Positions 1 through 7,183 of a DNA stretch of 14,942 bases are shown here, piece after piece. The DNA is taken from assembly GCF_003471585.1 (NCBI RefSeq), contig NZ_QRJO01000024.1:360-15301 (forward strand), written 5' to 3'. Under the pieces are notes generated by a model. The model was not told the DNA's origin, did not search any database, and saw only the letters and a program-made list of their open reading frames with translations. The DNA is from Collinsella sp. AM18-10 (GTDB taxonomy: Bacteria > Actinomycetota > Coriobacteriia > Coriobacteriales > Coriobacteriaceae). Position numbers and translations under genes: made by a program. Each line of letters opens with the position of its first letter. Position 1 is the first letter of the stretch.

Positions 1-36
1 TTAATCCCCGTCCCAGAAAAATCATCGGCGAGCGCA

Positions 37-975
37 CTACTTTGCGCTGGTAAGGACGCCGGTGGTATCGAAGGCTGGGGTGAAGCTCTCGTCTACCGCG
101 CCGCCCTCTTGCCAGAACATCGTCGTAAAGCCCAGGTCGTCGGCATGGTCGAGCACCTGCTCATACTCCTCGCGCGTCACGGCGCGCGCCAGGTCGCCGC
201 CTTGTTCGCGCATGAGCGCATTGGGCGTGTACTGGTTCATGACCGAGATCGGCACGTCGCCCACCGTCTGCCACACAAGGTCTAGCACGCGGCACGAGTC
301 ATCCGCATGCCCCGGCAGCACAAGGTGGCGCACGATCATGCCGCGCTTCATGAGCCCATTCTCGTCCACTAGCTCTCCCCCGCGGCGCTCGATCTCGCGT
401 GCCATCTGCGCTAAGCCCGACACGGCCACACGCGGGTAGTCCTTAATGTGGGAGAGCGACTGCGCAAGCCCGGCATCGGCATATTTAAAGTCCGTAAGCC
501 ACACGTCGACCAGGTCGCCCAGCGCCGCCACGGCACTCGCGCGCTCGTAACCACTCGTGTTGTAGACAATTGGGATGACCAACCCGCGCGTCCGTGCCGC
601 GGCAATCGCGGCAGGCAACAGGTGCGCATAGTGCGTCGCCGTCACCAGGTTGATGTTATTGGCGCTCTGGTCCTGCAGCTCCAGCATAATCTCGACCAAA
701 CGCTCGGGCGAAATCTCAAGACCGAAATTGCCCGTCGAGATCTCGTGGTTTTGGCAGTAGATACATTTGAGCGAACAGCCGCTAAAGAAAATCGTACCCG
801 AGCCGGCCTCGCCCGAAATGGGCGGCTCCTCCCACATATGGAGCGCCGCGCGGGCGACCTTAAGCGTGTTGTCGGCGCCGCACACGCCACGCGCGCCCTC
901 GTCGCGCGCCGCACCGCAACGGCGCGGACACAAATGGCAGGCGGGCGAAAAAAGTTCGGTCAACGACGTCGGCAT
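37..975 (-). CDS. Radical SAM protein, PflX/COG1313 type (pyruvate formate-lyase activase-like)
   Basis: Predicted 312-residue cytoplasmic radical SAM enzyme. The core cluster motif is CSLKCIYC (C67, C71, C74; CX3CX2C), which binds the [4Fe-4S] cluster that cleaves S-adenosylmethionine. An N-terminal cysteine set, CHLCPRRCG (C13, C16, C20) and C32, marks the COG1313 group, whose members are related to pyruvate formate-lyase activases. The true substrate of this group is not known to me, so no reaction is assigned. The frame is open to a TTG at 990, but I chose the ATG at 975 because a GGAG sits 9 bases before it and nothing like a ribosome site precedes the TTG. The gene stands alone, reading left away from the RNA gene at 1125. 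Only 36 bases lie beyond its stop, and no terminator is visible there. Confidence 0.88.
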   Translation of the reverse strand: MPTSLTELFSPACHLCPRRCGAARDEGARGVCGADNTLKVARAALHMWEEPPISGEAGSGTIFFSGCSLKCIYCQNHEISTGNFGLEISPERLVEIMLELQDQSANNINLVTATHYAHLLPAAIAAARTRGLVIPIVYNTSGYERASAVAALGDLVDVWLTDFKYADAGLAQSLSHIKDYPRVAVSGLAQMAREIERRGGELVDENGLMKRGMIVRHLVLPGHADDSCRVLDLVWQTVGDVPISVMNQYTPNALMREQGGDLARAVTREEYEQVLDHADDLGFTTMFWQEGGAVDESFTPAFDTTGVLTSAK

Positions 976-1124
976 AAAAACATGCTCCAAAACAATGATT
1001 CAGCAGCTCAAACGTAAAGGGACCAACCGCACAGACGGCTCGAGCCCAAGGCGCCGTAATCGTCCGACACGATTTTTATAATGTCAAGACTGGAATCGAC
1101 AAAGTGCCGCTTTATGATGTAGGT

Positions 1125-1290
1125 ATTCCGCCCCCCGCGGAGCAACTGGGTGAACCGTCGCGTTTATTTAGGGAGCCCACACAGTCGTACCTAGTACAGG
1201 TATCCTTCGTTGTTAAGGACGCTGGAACAGTCGATGAGGGCACCCACCTGTTTTAGGTGGGTTCATTTTCGTAACGTGGGGGGTGGTTTT
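1125..1290 (+). ncRNA. ssrS: 6S RNA-like structured RNA
   Basis: A 523-base gap between the radical SAM gene and wecA holds a strong RNA fold. The ends at 1128-1139 and 1275-1286 pair over 12 positions (two G-U pairs), enclosing about 135 bases. Near the 3' side is an 8-bp hairpin, ACCCACCT with AGGTGGGT around a GTTTT loop, followed by TTC. That hairpin and its place in the 3' strand resemble the 6S RNA central-bubble region as I know it from other bacteria. Inside the closing stem, TGAACC near 1152 can pair with GGTTCA near 1260. A TATGAT box at 1113-1118 would start the RNA near 1125. A better TATAAT at 1077-1082 would give a longer 5' end. Neither has a good -35. 6S RNA mimics open promoter DNA and binds RNA polymerase. 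The fold is seen; the 6S identity is inferred. Confidence 0.55.
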
Positions 1291-1308
1291 CATTTGCCGA
1301 AAACCACC
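1282..1308. repeat. 10-bp perfect inverted repeat overlapping the RNA 3' end
   Basis: GGTGGTTTTC at 1282-1291 pairs perfectly with GAAAACCACC at 1299-1308 across a 7-base loop. It shares bases with the 3' arm of the 6S-like closing stem, so the two folds exclude each other. No T-run follows on either strand, so it is not a standard terminator. The arms resemble the CCACC-rich arms of the palindromes at 4241, 4647, 6225 and 7184, though the core is different. Confidence 0.6.
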
Positions 1309-1499
1309 ATTACAGCCCATATGGATCCCCGCCGGTATCCCGACAAGCTATCGACAATACCCTAATATCTGGTAAGCGCGTGATTATCGCTGCGTGCAAT
1401 TCCATGCACCCCCCTTGGTCGAGTATCATGGTTCGGCTATGCCCTTTGCGCTTAGCAACCTTTGACCTTTTCCTTCGACGCTTGGCGGTTTTTAGATTC

Positions 1500-2699
1500 A
1501 TGGCTTCATCCCCGAGCTACATACCGTATCTATGCGTGGCAGCAGCGGCCTTCATCACGACCTTCCTCACGGTGCCCCTGGTCAAGCGCTTGGCAATTAA
1601 GCTCGACGCCGTCGACTATCCTTCTAAGCGCCGCATCAACACCAAGCCCATCCCGCGTTTGGGCGGAACGGCGGTGTTTTTGGGCCTGGTCGTTGCCTGT
1701 ATTGTGCAAATCCTAGGCACCTGGTACCTGGGTTGGCCGCCCGTTTTGGTGCCCCACCCCCGTCTGCACATCAGCTACCCCATACTTGCGCTTTCTTTTA
1801 CCGTCATCTTTGCGACCGGCGCTATCGACGACGTCTTCCAGCTCAAGCCCAAGCAAAAGCTGGCCGGACAGGTCCTCGCCGCGCTTATCGCCTGTATCGG
1901 CGGCCTACGGATCGGCGTCATCGTCAACCCGTTTGCCCCCGGCGAGATCATGCTCGGATGGCTCGCCTACCCCATCACCGTGATCTATCTGGTGGCATTC
2001 ACCAACATCATTAACCTCATCGACGGCCTCGACGGCTTGGCCACGGGCATCTGCGGCATCGCGTCGTTCACCATGTTTTCGATGGCCGTTCTCTCGGGCC
2101 GCATCGACGCCGCCGCGCTCTCCATTGCGCTCTTTGGCGCCTGTCTGGCCTTTTTGCGCTACAACTTCAACCCCGCAAGCATCTTCTTGGGCGACTCGGG
2201 GTCGCTGCTTCTGGGCTTTGCGCTGGGCTCCATCTCGCTGCTCAACGTGAGCCGCACCGCCGCGCTCACCTCGCTTATCATTCCGCTCATCGTTGCCGGC
2301 GTGCCCATCATCGACACGTTTAGCGCCATCGTGCGCCGCAAGCGCGCCCACATTAGCATCGGGCAGGCCGACAAGGGCCACATCCACCACCGCCTGATCC
2401 AAGAAGGCTACAACCAAAAACAGGCAGTGCTCCTCATCTACGCCTGGTGCATCATGCTTTCGGCCGGCGCCGCCGCGATTAACCAGGTCGAGGTGCCCAT
2501 GCGCGTGCTCATCTTTACCGTGCTCGCCATTGGTTCGGCGGCCTTTGCCAAGCATCTACATCTGTTTGAGCCCGTGCTGCGCCACCATTACAACAAGCGC
2601 ACACACGAGGATGAGCTCGTCACCCCCGACGACCCCGCCTTTAAGCAGGAGGAGCAGGCAGCCGAGGAACGTAAGGAAGAGCGCCACCACAAGCTCTAG
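1500..2699 (+). CDS. wecA: Undecaprenyl-phosphate sugar-1-phosphate transferase, WecA/TagO family
   Basis: Predicted 399-residue integral membrane enzyme that moves a sugar-1-phosphate, usually GlcNAc-1-P, from a UDP-sugar to undecaprenyl phosphate. This is the first lipid-linked step of cell-wall glycopolymer synthesis. Family motifs are in order: DYPSKRRINTKPIPRLGG (39-56), the Asp pair AIDD (108-111), NLIDGLDGLATG (172-183), FLGDSGS (229-235) and the HIHH motif (294-297) in the cytoplasmic loop. About ten or eleven hydrophobic segments are visible, and a charged tail rich in Glu, Arg and His ends the protein. The frame is open from GTG 1380, but ATG 1500 gives the usual family N-terminus. 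No good ribosome site precedes any candidate start; the nearest purine run is a GGCGG about 11 bases before the ATG. The sugar specificity and the choice between wecA and tagO names cannot be settled from sequence. Confidence 0.9.
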   Translation: MASSPSYIPYLCVAAAAFITTFLTVPLVKRLAIKLDAVDYPSKRRINTKPIPRLGGTAVFLGLVVACIVQILGTWYLGWPPVLVPHPRLHISYPILALSFTVIFATGAIDDVFQLKPKQKLAGQVLAALIACIGGLRIGVIVNPFAPGEIMLGWLAYPITVIYLVAFTNIINLIDGLDGLATGICGIASFTMFSMAVLSGRIDAAALSIALFGACLAFLRYNFNPASIFLGDSGSLLLGFALGSISLLNVSRTAALTSLIIPLIVAGVPIIDTFSAIVRRKRAHISIGQADKGHIHHRLIQEGYNQKQAVLLIYAWCIMLSAGAAAINQVEVPMRVLIFTVLAIGSAAFAKHLHLFEPVLRHHYNKRTHEDELVTPDDPAFKQEEQAAEERKEERHHKL

Positions 2700-2860
2700 G
2701 GTAAGCTGCCGAGGAAGCGCCCAGGCGCCGCCGGCCAAACGCGCAGCCATGCCGCGCCCATCGCACATGCCGCCGATCTCCCGCCCCTCGCCTACTTACG
2801 ACCCGCCCCTCCAATAAACGCGTTATCATCTTGACCAATGAACATACGTTAGGAGCAATC

Positions 2861-3910
2861 ATGCCAAACGAGAACAGCTACGAAGTCGCGCTGCAAAAGA
2901 GCAACGCCATTCGCGAGGGCCTGACAAAAACGCCCGAGAAGTTCACCATGCTTACCGGCGACCGCCCCACCGGCCGCCTGCACCTGGGTCACTACTTCGG
3001 CACCCTCAAGGGCCGTGTGGAGCTGCAGAACATGGGTGCCAAGACCAACGTACTCATCGCCGACTACCAGGTCATCACCGACCGCGACACGACCGAGCAC
3101 ATCCAGGACAACGTGTACAACATGGTCATGGACTACCTTGCCTGCGGCATCGACCCCGACAAGACCATGATCTACGCGCACTCCGCCGTGCCCGCCGCCA
3201 ACCAGCTCATGCTGCCGTTCCTGTCGCTGGTCTCCGAGGCCGAGCTGGCGCGCAACCCCACGGTCAAGGTCGAGATGGAGGCCTCGGGCCACGAGCTCAC
3301 CGGCCTTCTGCTCACCTACCCGGTGCACCAGGCCTGCGACATCCTGTTCTGCAAGGGCAATGTGGTGCCCGTCGGTCGCGACCAGCTGCCGCACATCGAG
3401 CTCACCCGCACCATCGCCCGCCGCTTTAACAACCGCTACGGCAAAGTGTTCCCCGAGGTCGAAGCGCTGCTGTCCGAGACCCCGCTACTGCCGGGCCTGG
3501 ACGGTCGCAAGATGAGCAAGAGCTACGGCAACGCCATCAACATCTCGATGACCGCCGAGGAGACGGCCAAGCGCATCAAGAAGAGCCAGACCGACTCCGA
3601 GCGCATGATCACATTCGATCCCGAGAACCGCCCCGGCGTGTCCGGTCTGCTTTCGACGGCCGCCATCTGCACTGGCCGTTCCGAGGTCGAGATTGCCGAA
3701 GAGATTGGCATGGGCGGCTCCGGCCAGCTCAAGAAGTACGTGACCGAGGCCGTCAACGAGTACTTCGCGCCGATCCGCGAGCGTCGTCAGCGCTACGAAA
3801 ACGACCTGGACTATGTGAAGGACGTGCTGCACGAGGGCAACCGTCGCGCCAACGAGATTGCCGAGCAGACCCTGGCCGAGGTTCAGGACGCCATGGGCAT
3901 GGTGTACTAG
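2861..3910 (+). CDS. trpS: Tryptophanyl-tRNA synthetase
   Basis: Predicted 349-residue class I aminoacyl-tRNA synthetase that charges tRNA-Trp with tryptophan using ATP in the cytoplasm. The HIGH signature appears as HLGH (41-44) after PTGRL, and the KMSKS loop is exact at 217-221 (DGRKMSKSYGNAI). The block VGRDQLPHIELTR (171-183) is the conserved region before the anticodon domain. Length fits bacterial TrpS. The frame is open from TTG 2831, but ATG 2861 is preferred because AGGAG lies 5 bases before it. The gene lies 161 bases after wecA and ends in a strong terminator at 3946. The short leader leaves no room for a T-box, so I see no tRNA-sensing control. The wecA-trpS spacer is GC-rich and shows no clear promoter. 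Confidence 0.97.
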   Translation: MPNENSYEVALQKSNAIREGLTKTPEKFTMLTGDRPTGRLHLGHYFGTLKGRVELQNMGAKTNVLIADYQVITDRDTTEHIQDNVYNMVMDYLACGIDPDKTMIYAHSAVPAANQLMLPFLSLVSEAELARNPTVKVEMEASGHELTGLLLTYPVHQACDILFCKGNVVPVGRDQLPHIELTRTIARRFNNRYGKVFPEVEALLSETPLLPGLDGRKMSKSYGNAINISMTAEETAKRIKKSQTDSERMITFDPENRPGVSGLLSTAAICTGRSEVEIAEEIGMGGSGQLKKYVTEAVNEYFAPIRERRQRYENDLDYVKDVLHEGNRRANEIAEQTLAEVQDAMGMVY

Positions 3911-3945
3911 ATCGATCTGCTGGCTAGAACTTTCGATTGCTATAG

Positions 3946-3973
3946 GGCGGGCGCTAGTGCGTCCGCCTTTTTT
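3946..3973 (+). terminator. Intrinsic terminator after trpS
   Basis: GGCGGGCGC (3946-3954) pairs with GCGTCCGCC (3959-3967) with one G-U pair and a TAGT loop, followed at once by six T residues (3968-3973). It lies 36 bases past the trpS stop. Confidence 0.93.
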
Positions 3974-4013
3974 GGTGCCCGACCGGTTCGGCTCTGCCCA
4001 TTGCACTCCCCCG

Positions 4014-4062
4014 AAAAACAGGAACAGGCCCGCTGGCAGTTAGTTGCCAGCGGGCCTGTTCC
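4014..4062 (-). terminator. Very stable hairpin, probable leftward terminator
   Basis: GGAACAGGCCCGCTGGCA (4021-4038) and its exact complement (4045-4062) form an 18-bp perfect stem with a 6-base loop. On the minus strand the stem is followed by TG and five T residues (4014-4018), which suits a terminator for leftward transcription arriving from the MGMT-family gene. On the plus strand no T-run follows. It faces the trpS terminator, so converging transcripts are blocked on both sides. Confidence 0.75.
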
Positions 4063-4096
4063 CGAAGTACACCGTTGAATCGCACAGAGGGGAGGA

Positions 4097-4156
4097 ATGC
4101 GAATCAAACTCAACAGGGCAGGCTTTTTCATCGCCTATTGCCTGCTCCGTTGCTGA
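4097..4156 (+). other. Possible 19-codon microORF in the trpS-MGMT gap
   Basis: The 322-base gap from 3974 to 4295 holds the leftward hairpin, this ORF and one palindromic repeat, and nothing else I can name. The ORF begins at an ATG after the purine run GAGGGGAGGA and encodes MRIKLNRAGFFIAYCLLRC. The purine run touches the ATG, so the spacing is good only for its left part. No promoter, homologue or conserved context is visible. It could be a chance frame or the remains of a lost gene. Confidence 0.15.
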
Positions 4157-4240
4157 ATACAATATAGTTCGCCGTGGTTTACTTTGTAGCGTCAATATGT
4201 TCCCCCATAGCTTCTCCATAAGTTAGCTCAGGTAAACTAG

Positions 4241-4277
4241 AACCACCACAAAGGGGACAGGCACCTTTGTGGTGGTT
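4241..4277 (+). repeat. REP-like palindrome, copy 1
   Basis: AACCACCACAAAGG (4241-4254) and its exact complement (4264-4277) flank the 9-base core GGACAGGCA. It sits 18 bases past the end of the MGMT-family gene. The same unit recurs at 4647, 6225 and 7184. Such short intergenic palindromes are typical of REP elements mobilised by Y1 (RAYT) transposases; no such transposase gene is in this window. Confidence 0.9.
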
Positions 4278-4295
4278 TTAACCACGGCAGAGCCG

Positions 4296-4616
4296 CTAGA
4301 GCCCTGCAGGCCAGCGACAGGCGGCCAAGTCGACGTGCATGTCGTCCTTAAACGCCACACCCTCCCCTAGCAAAAGCTCACGTTGAGCATCGGGACCGCC
4401 AAAAGCAAAACCATCGCATATGCGGCCATCGGCAAACACCACGCGGTGACAGGGAATCTCGCCGGGGCGCGGATTGCCATGCAGGGCATACCCCACGTAC
4501 CGCGCACTTCGTGGACGTCCAGCAAGCAGCGCCACCTGACCATACGTGGCGACCATCCCCTCGGGAATCTGCTCGACCACCTCGTACACCCGCTCAAAAA
4601 AGCCCTCAGACGCCAT
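4296..4616 (-). CDS. MGMT-family protein: DNA-binding alkyltransferase domain only
   Basis: Predicted 106-residue protein made only of the methylguanine methyltransferase DNA-binding domain. It has TYGQVA (24-29, with the DNA-contact Tyr25), the probable arginine finger in SARYVG (R39), GNP (47-49) and the active-site motif PCHRVV (55-60). Cys56 and His57 are present, with Glu85 in LLLGEG as the likely third residue. Alkyltransferase-like proteins of the same size usually have Trp in place of that Cys, so this one may still accept an alkyl group or may act only as a damage sensor. The frame is open upstream to 4655 inside a palindromic repeat. I chose ATG 4616 because AGGGAG lies 7 bases before it. 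A palindromic repeat lies at each end of the gene. Confidence 0.87.
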   Translation of the reverse strand: MASEGFFERVYEVVEQIPEGMVATYGQVALLAGRPRSARYVGYALHGNPRPGEIPCHRVVFADGRICDGFAFGGPDAQRELLLGEGVAFKDDMHVDLAACRWPAGL

Positions 4617-4646
4617 TGCTCGCTCCCTTCCACCCGGAATAGCATA

Positions 4647-4683
4647 AACCACCACAAAGGTGCCTGTCCCCTTTGTGGTGGTT
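4647..4683 (-). repeat. REP-like palindrome, copy 2 (reverse orientation)
   Basis: Arms 4647-4660 and 4670-4683 are identical to those at 4241, but the core reads TGCCTGTCC, so this copy is inverted relative to copy 1. It fills the gap between the degV stop and the MGMT-family start. Confidence 0.9.
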
Positions 4684-4695
4684 TTGGCAGGTGGG

Positions 4696-5550
4696 CTAGT
4701 TAACGGGCTGGAAGAAGGCTACGGCTACGGCGCCGGGGCCTACATGGGTGCCGATGGTGGCGCCGATGGTGTGAACGGGCAGTTCGCCCTCGGTGTGGCC
4801 AGCCCACAGTGCCGCGCTGTCCTCGATATACTTCTTGAGCACCGCATCCGAAAGGCCCGTATAGCCGAGCGCCAGCGGCATGGAAAAGTCGATGCCGCCC
4901 GCCTTTTCGACCTTCTGGTTGAGCAGGTTACGTCCGTTCTTGGAACCGCGCGCCTTGCCCAGCTGCACGATCAGACCGTCCTCGGCAGCCACCACGGGCT
5001 TTACGTTGAGCAGCGTACCCACGGCACCGGCCGCAGCAGACAGGCGACCGCCGCGCACCAGGTACTCCAACGTCTCGAGCAGGCCGATGACGACCACGCG
5101 GTCGCGCACGGCCTCGACAGCCGCCGCAACCTGAGCCGCGCCCTGGCCCTCGTCCACCAGGCGCAGCGCATACTCGACCAGCACGCGCTCGCCCAAGGTC
5201 ACGTTATTGCTGTCCACGACGAACATGTCGCCGCCCGGCGCCTCGGCAAGTGCCGTACGAGCACTCTGGTTGGTGCCCGAGAGCTTGGCTCCCACGGTAA
5301 TAATCACGGCCTCATCGCCGGCCTCACGCGCTTCGGCAATCGCCTGCGAAAAGGCGTACGGGTTGACCTGACCGGTCTTGGGCAGCTCATCGCGCTCCAC
5401 AAGCATCTCGTAAAAGCGCTGGTGATCGATGTCGACGCCATCCATATACACATCGGTGCCAAAGGTGACGGACAGCGGCAGAACACGCAGAGTGGGGTGC
5501 TCCGCCGGCGACATATCGCTTGCGGAATCGGTAATAATGCGGACGGACAT
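4696..5550 (-). CDS. DegV family fatty-acid-binding protein
   Basis: Predicted 284-residue soluble protein of the DegV/FakB family, which binds one fatty acid and in firmicutes presents it to the kinase FakA. Conserved blocks are TDSASD (7-12), LSGTNQSA (90-97), DSNNVTLGE (113-121), LEYLVRGGRLS (161-171) and IGTHVGPGA (266-274). Length matches the family. ATG 5550 is preferred over upstream in-frame starts because AAAGGA lies about 7 bases before it. It is downstream of the MarR gene in the same direction, 119 bases apart, with no terminator between, so the two may form one transcript. No FakA partner is in the window. The fatty-acid role is family knowledge. Confidence 0.93.
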   Translation of the reverse strand: MSVRIITDSASDMSPAEHPTLRVLPLSVTFGTDVYMDGVDIDHQRFYEMLVERDELPKTGQVNPYAFSQAIAEAREAGDEAVIITVGAKLSGTNQSARTALAEAPGGDMFVVDSNNVTLGERVLVEYALRLVDEGQGAAQVAAAVEAVRDRVVVIGLLETLEYLVRGGRLSAAAGAVGTLLNVKPVVAAEDGLIVQLGKARGSKNGRNLLNQKVEKAGGIDFSMPLALGYTGLSDAVLKKYIEDSAALWAGHTEGELPVHTIGATIGTHVGPGAVAVAFFQPVN

Positions 5551-5669
5551 AACGAATCCTTTCTTGCGCAGGTCTCGCGCAGGGAATTTTGACAGCAATG
5601 TCCCGGCACGGCGTACGCGCTCAAACGGGACGATGCAGTTCTTGGCTGAAAGCTAGCGCCAGCGCGGTT

Positions 5670-6119
5670 CTAGATCTCGCGCAGGGTGTTGAGGATCGTG
5701 CGCAGCGATGCATACATCTGCTCGCGCTGCTCCACGCCCATGGCCTTGCCGGTGGTATCGAGCACCTCGCGAATGATGCGATCGGCCTCGCTCATGCTCT
5801 CGCCGCCCAGGGCAGTCAGGCGCACCGGAGCACGATACTTGACGGCCGCATCACCCGAGTCGTCAACCTCGACGTAGCCGCCCTCCTCCAGATGTGCCAG
5901 TGTGCGCGAAACGGCGGCACGAGTAACGCCGGCCATGCGGGCGAGGTCGGCGCCAGTCAGGCCGTCCTTGCTGCGCTCAAGATAGTACAGGCACATAACG
6001 TCGGAGCCCTTGAGGCCCAGCCTTGCGCCTTCGGACGTCTTGATACGCTGAATCTCCTTGTAGAGGCCGCTGATCAGTCCGACAAAGTCCTCAAAACGTG
6101 TCTCGTCGTTCTGCTGCAT
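5670..6119 (-). CDS. MarR family transcriptional regulator
   Basis: Predicted 149-residue winged-helix regulator that would bind DNA as a dimer. The helix-turn-helix spans about residues 40-80, with LTGADLARMAGVTRAAVSRT (54-73) as the recognition region, followed by the wing (about 82-105, with KYRAPVRLT). The flanking N- and C-terminal helices, which form the dimer interface in this family, are present. ATG 6119 follows AAAGGCGG at a rather long distance of about 12 bases. An imperfect dyad at 6145-6164 lies just upstream and could be its own operator. The downstream neighbour is degV, so fatty-acid or membrane-stress control is a plausible but unproved guess. The ligand is unknown. Confidence 0.9.
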   Translation of the reverse strand: MQQNDETRFEDFVGLISGLYKEIQRIKTSEGARLGLKGSDVMCLYYLERSKDGLTGADLARMAGVTRAAVSRTLAHLEEGGYVEVDDSGDAAVKYRAPVRLTALGGESMSEADRIIREVLDTTGKAMGVEQREQMYASLRTILNTLREI

Positions 6120-6144
6120 GGTGACGACCGCCTTTCGCTTACAT

Positions 6145-6164
6145 GATGCTAACGGGTAAACATC
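6145..6164. promoter_or_regulatory. Possible MarR operator
   Basis: GATGCTAACGGGTAAACATC is an imperfect dyad: seven of ten positions match between GATGCTAACG and the complement of GGTAAACATC. It lies 26-45 bases before the marR start, where autoregulatory MarR sites often occur. No clear promoter boxes were found around it. Confidence 0.3.
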
Positions 6165-6224
6165 TTAGCCGCACAAGGCAACACCCGTACCCAAATATCC
6201 CATTTGTTAACCCATCAACATAAA

Positions 6225-6261
6225 AACCACCACAAAGGGGACAGGCACCTTTGTGGTGGTT
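6225..6261 (+). repeat. REP-like palindrome, copy 3
   Basis: The sequence is identical to the 37-bp unit at 4241, arms and GGACAGGCA core included, and in the same orientation. It lies 27 bases past the end of the B3/B4 gene and upstream of marR. Confidence 0.9.
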
Positions 6262-6288
6262 TGGGACATCAATAGGTTCTAGGCGCCG

Positions 6289-7008
6289 CTACAGCTCCAC
6301 GCAGGGATTGTCGCGGGTCACAAGCGTTTTCACGACAACCGTCGCTCCCAGATAGCGCTCGAGCAGCTCGGCTAAGCGATCGATCGCGGCCTGGCAATCC
6401 CCCATCCGCTCGGGCTCCACGCACTCAATCGCCAGGAAAGCATCGGCCGAATCGTCGGACAGGGCCGTTCGAACGCCGTCGCGCCAGTTCCAGCAGCGGC
6501 ATACGGCGCCCGCATCATCGATGTAGGCGAGCTCGCCGGGAAGCGTCGGGTCATCTGTCTCCTCGCCAAGCGGCAGAAATGAATCGCCACCGTCGGTCAC
6601 CTTCAGGCAAAGGTCTCCCTCAATCGCGTGCAAATCCTCGCCGCCTACGGGCAGCGCGTAGGACAGCGACACCGTGTTGTAGATGTCCACCGCGGGCGTA
6701 ATGTGGCCCACCGGCTTGCCTTTGAGCACGCGCTTGAGCAGGTTCTCAATTGAGCAACGCACGCCCTTCTTGGTCTTGAATAGGCGATATGCCTCGCGCC
6801 ATGCCTTAACCGGCGCATTCTCGCTGATGGTATCACTCGTCAGGTGACGCTCCGCATCGATATTGACGCGGTCGAGCAACGCGGCAATCGCATCAACGTC
6901 CTCTTGAGGAATCTGAGCCGCGGGCTTCATGCCCTTTACGACCACAACACCGATAGCCGCCTGCGGAAATAGCTCCCAAAACGAATCCTCGGCAACGAAA
7001 CTCTTCAT
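6289..7008 (-). CDS. B3/B4 domain protein (Phe-tRNA synthetase beta-like, COG3382)
   Basis: Predicted 239-residue soluble protein built on the B3/B4 fold found in the phenylalanyl-tRNA synthetase beta chain. The recognisable core runs from CSIENLLKRVLKGKPVGHI (85-103) through DIYNTVSLSYALPVGGEDL (108-126) to the RCWNWRDGVRT block (171-181). In PheT this fold does editing of mischarged tRNA, but stand-alone members have no firm function, so none is given. An upstream ATG at 7023 exists, but its codons are the ribosome site itself: AAGGGAG lies about 5 bases before ATG 7008, which I chose. The leader contains a strong terminator (7053-7110) behind a plausible promoter, so expression may be set by attenuation. 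Confidence 0.9.
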   Translation of the reverse strand: MKSFVAEDSFWELFPQAAIGVVVVKGMKPAAQIPQEDVDAIAALLDRVNIDAERHLTSDTISENAPVKAWREAYRLFKTKKGVRCSIENLLKRVLKGKPVGHITPAVDIYNTVSLSYALPVGGEDLHAIEGDLCLKVTDGGDSFLPLGEETDDPTLPGELAYIDDAGAVCRCWNWRDGVRTALSDDSADAFLAIECVEPERMGDCQAAIDRLAELLERYLGATVVVKTLVTRDNPCVEL

Positions 7009-7052
7009 GTGCTCTCCCTTCATAGCATGCGCCCGAGCCCGGGTGCCTAAAC

Positions 7053-7110
7053 AAAAAGCGCCCTTACGACGGCCACCTTCAAAGTCCTACGGTGCCGCCA
7101 CAAGAGCGCT
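7053..7110 (-). terminator. Long terminator between pckA and the B3/B4 gene
   Basis: On the minus strand, 7110-7094 pairs with 7073-7057 over 17 positions, four of them G-U, across a 20-base loop that can itself pair slightly. Five T residues follow (7057-7053). It can end transcripts from pckA, and it also sits inside the likely leader of the B3/B4 gene, 45 bases before that start codon. Confidence 0.85.
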
Positions 7111-7152
7111 TACGCTGCCCCCATCCGGAGAAGGGGGCGATATGTCAGGCGT

Positions 7153-7181
7153 ATTGTAACCCGAGTCATTCGCCCAAGCAA
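7153..7181 (-). promoter_or_regulatory. Putative sigma-70 promoter of a short leader or small RNA
   Basis: On the minus strand TTGCTT (7181-7176) and TACAAT (7158-7153) are 17 bases apart. Transcription would start near 7146, then pass a 6-bp hairpin (GCCCCC with GGGGGC, 7138-7117) and reach the terminator at 7053 after about 95 bases. The -35 box matches only its TTG well. The -35 box abuts the palindrome at 7184. Confidence 0.45.
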
Positions 7182-7183
7182 AA

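Noticed and set aside
1310..1501. A small minus-strand ORF rich in Lys and Arg before wecA.
   Set aside because: It lies in the wecA leader, has no ribosome site, and its basic run reflects codons read opposite the leader.
2700..2860. Possible T-box or other tRNA-sensing leader before trpS.
   Set aside because: The gap is only 161 bases, with no T-box sequence, specifier hairpin or antiterminator.
4660..5592. A 310-codon plus-strand frame opposite degV.
   Set aside because: It lies wholly over degV, has no ribosome site, and its composition is that of a shadow frame in high-GC DNA.
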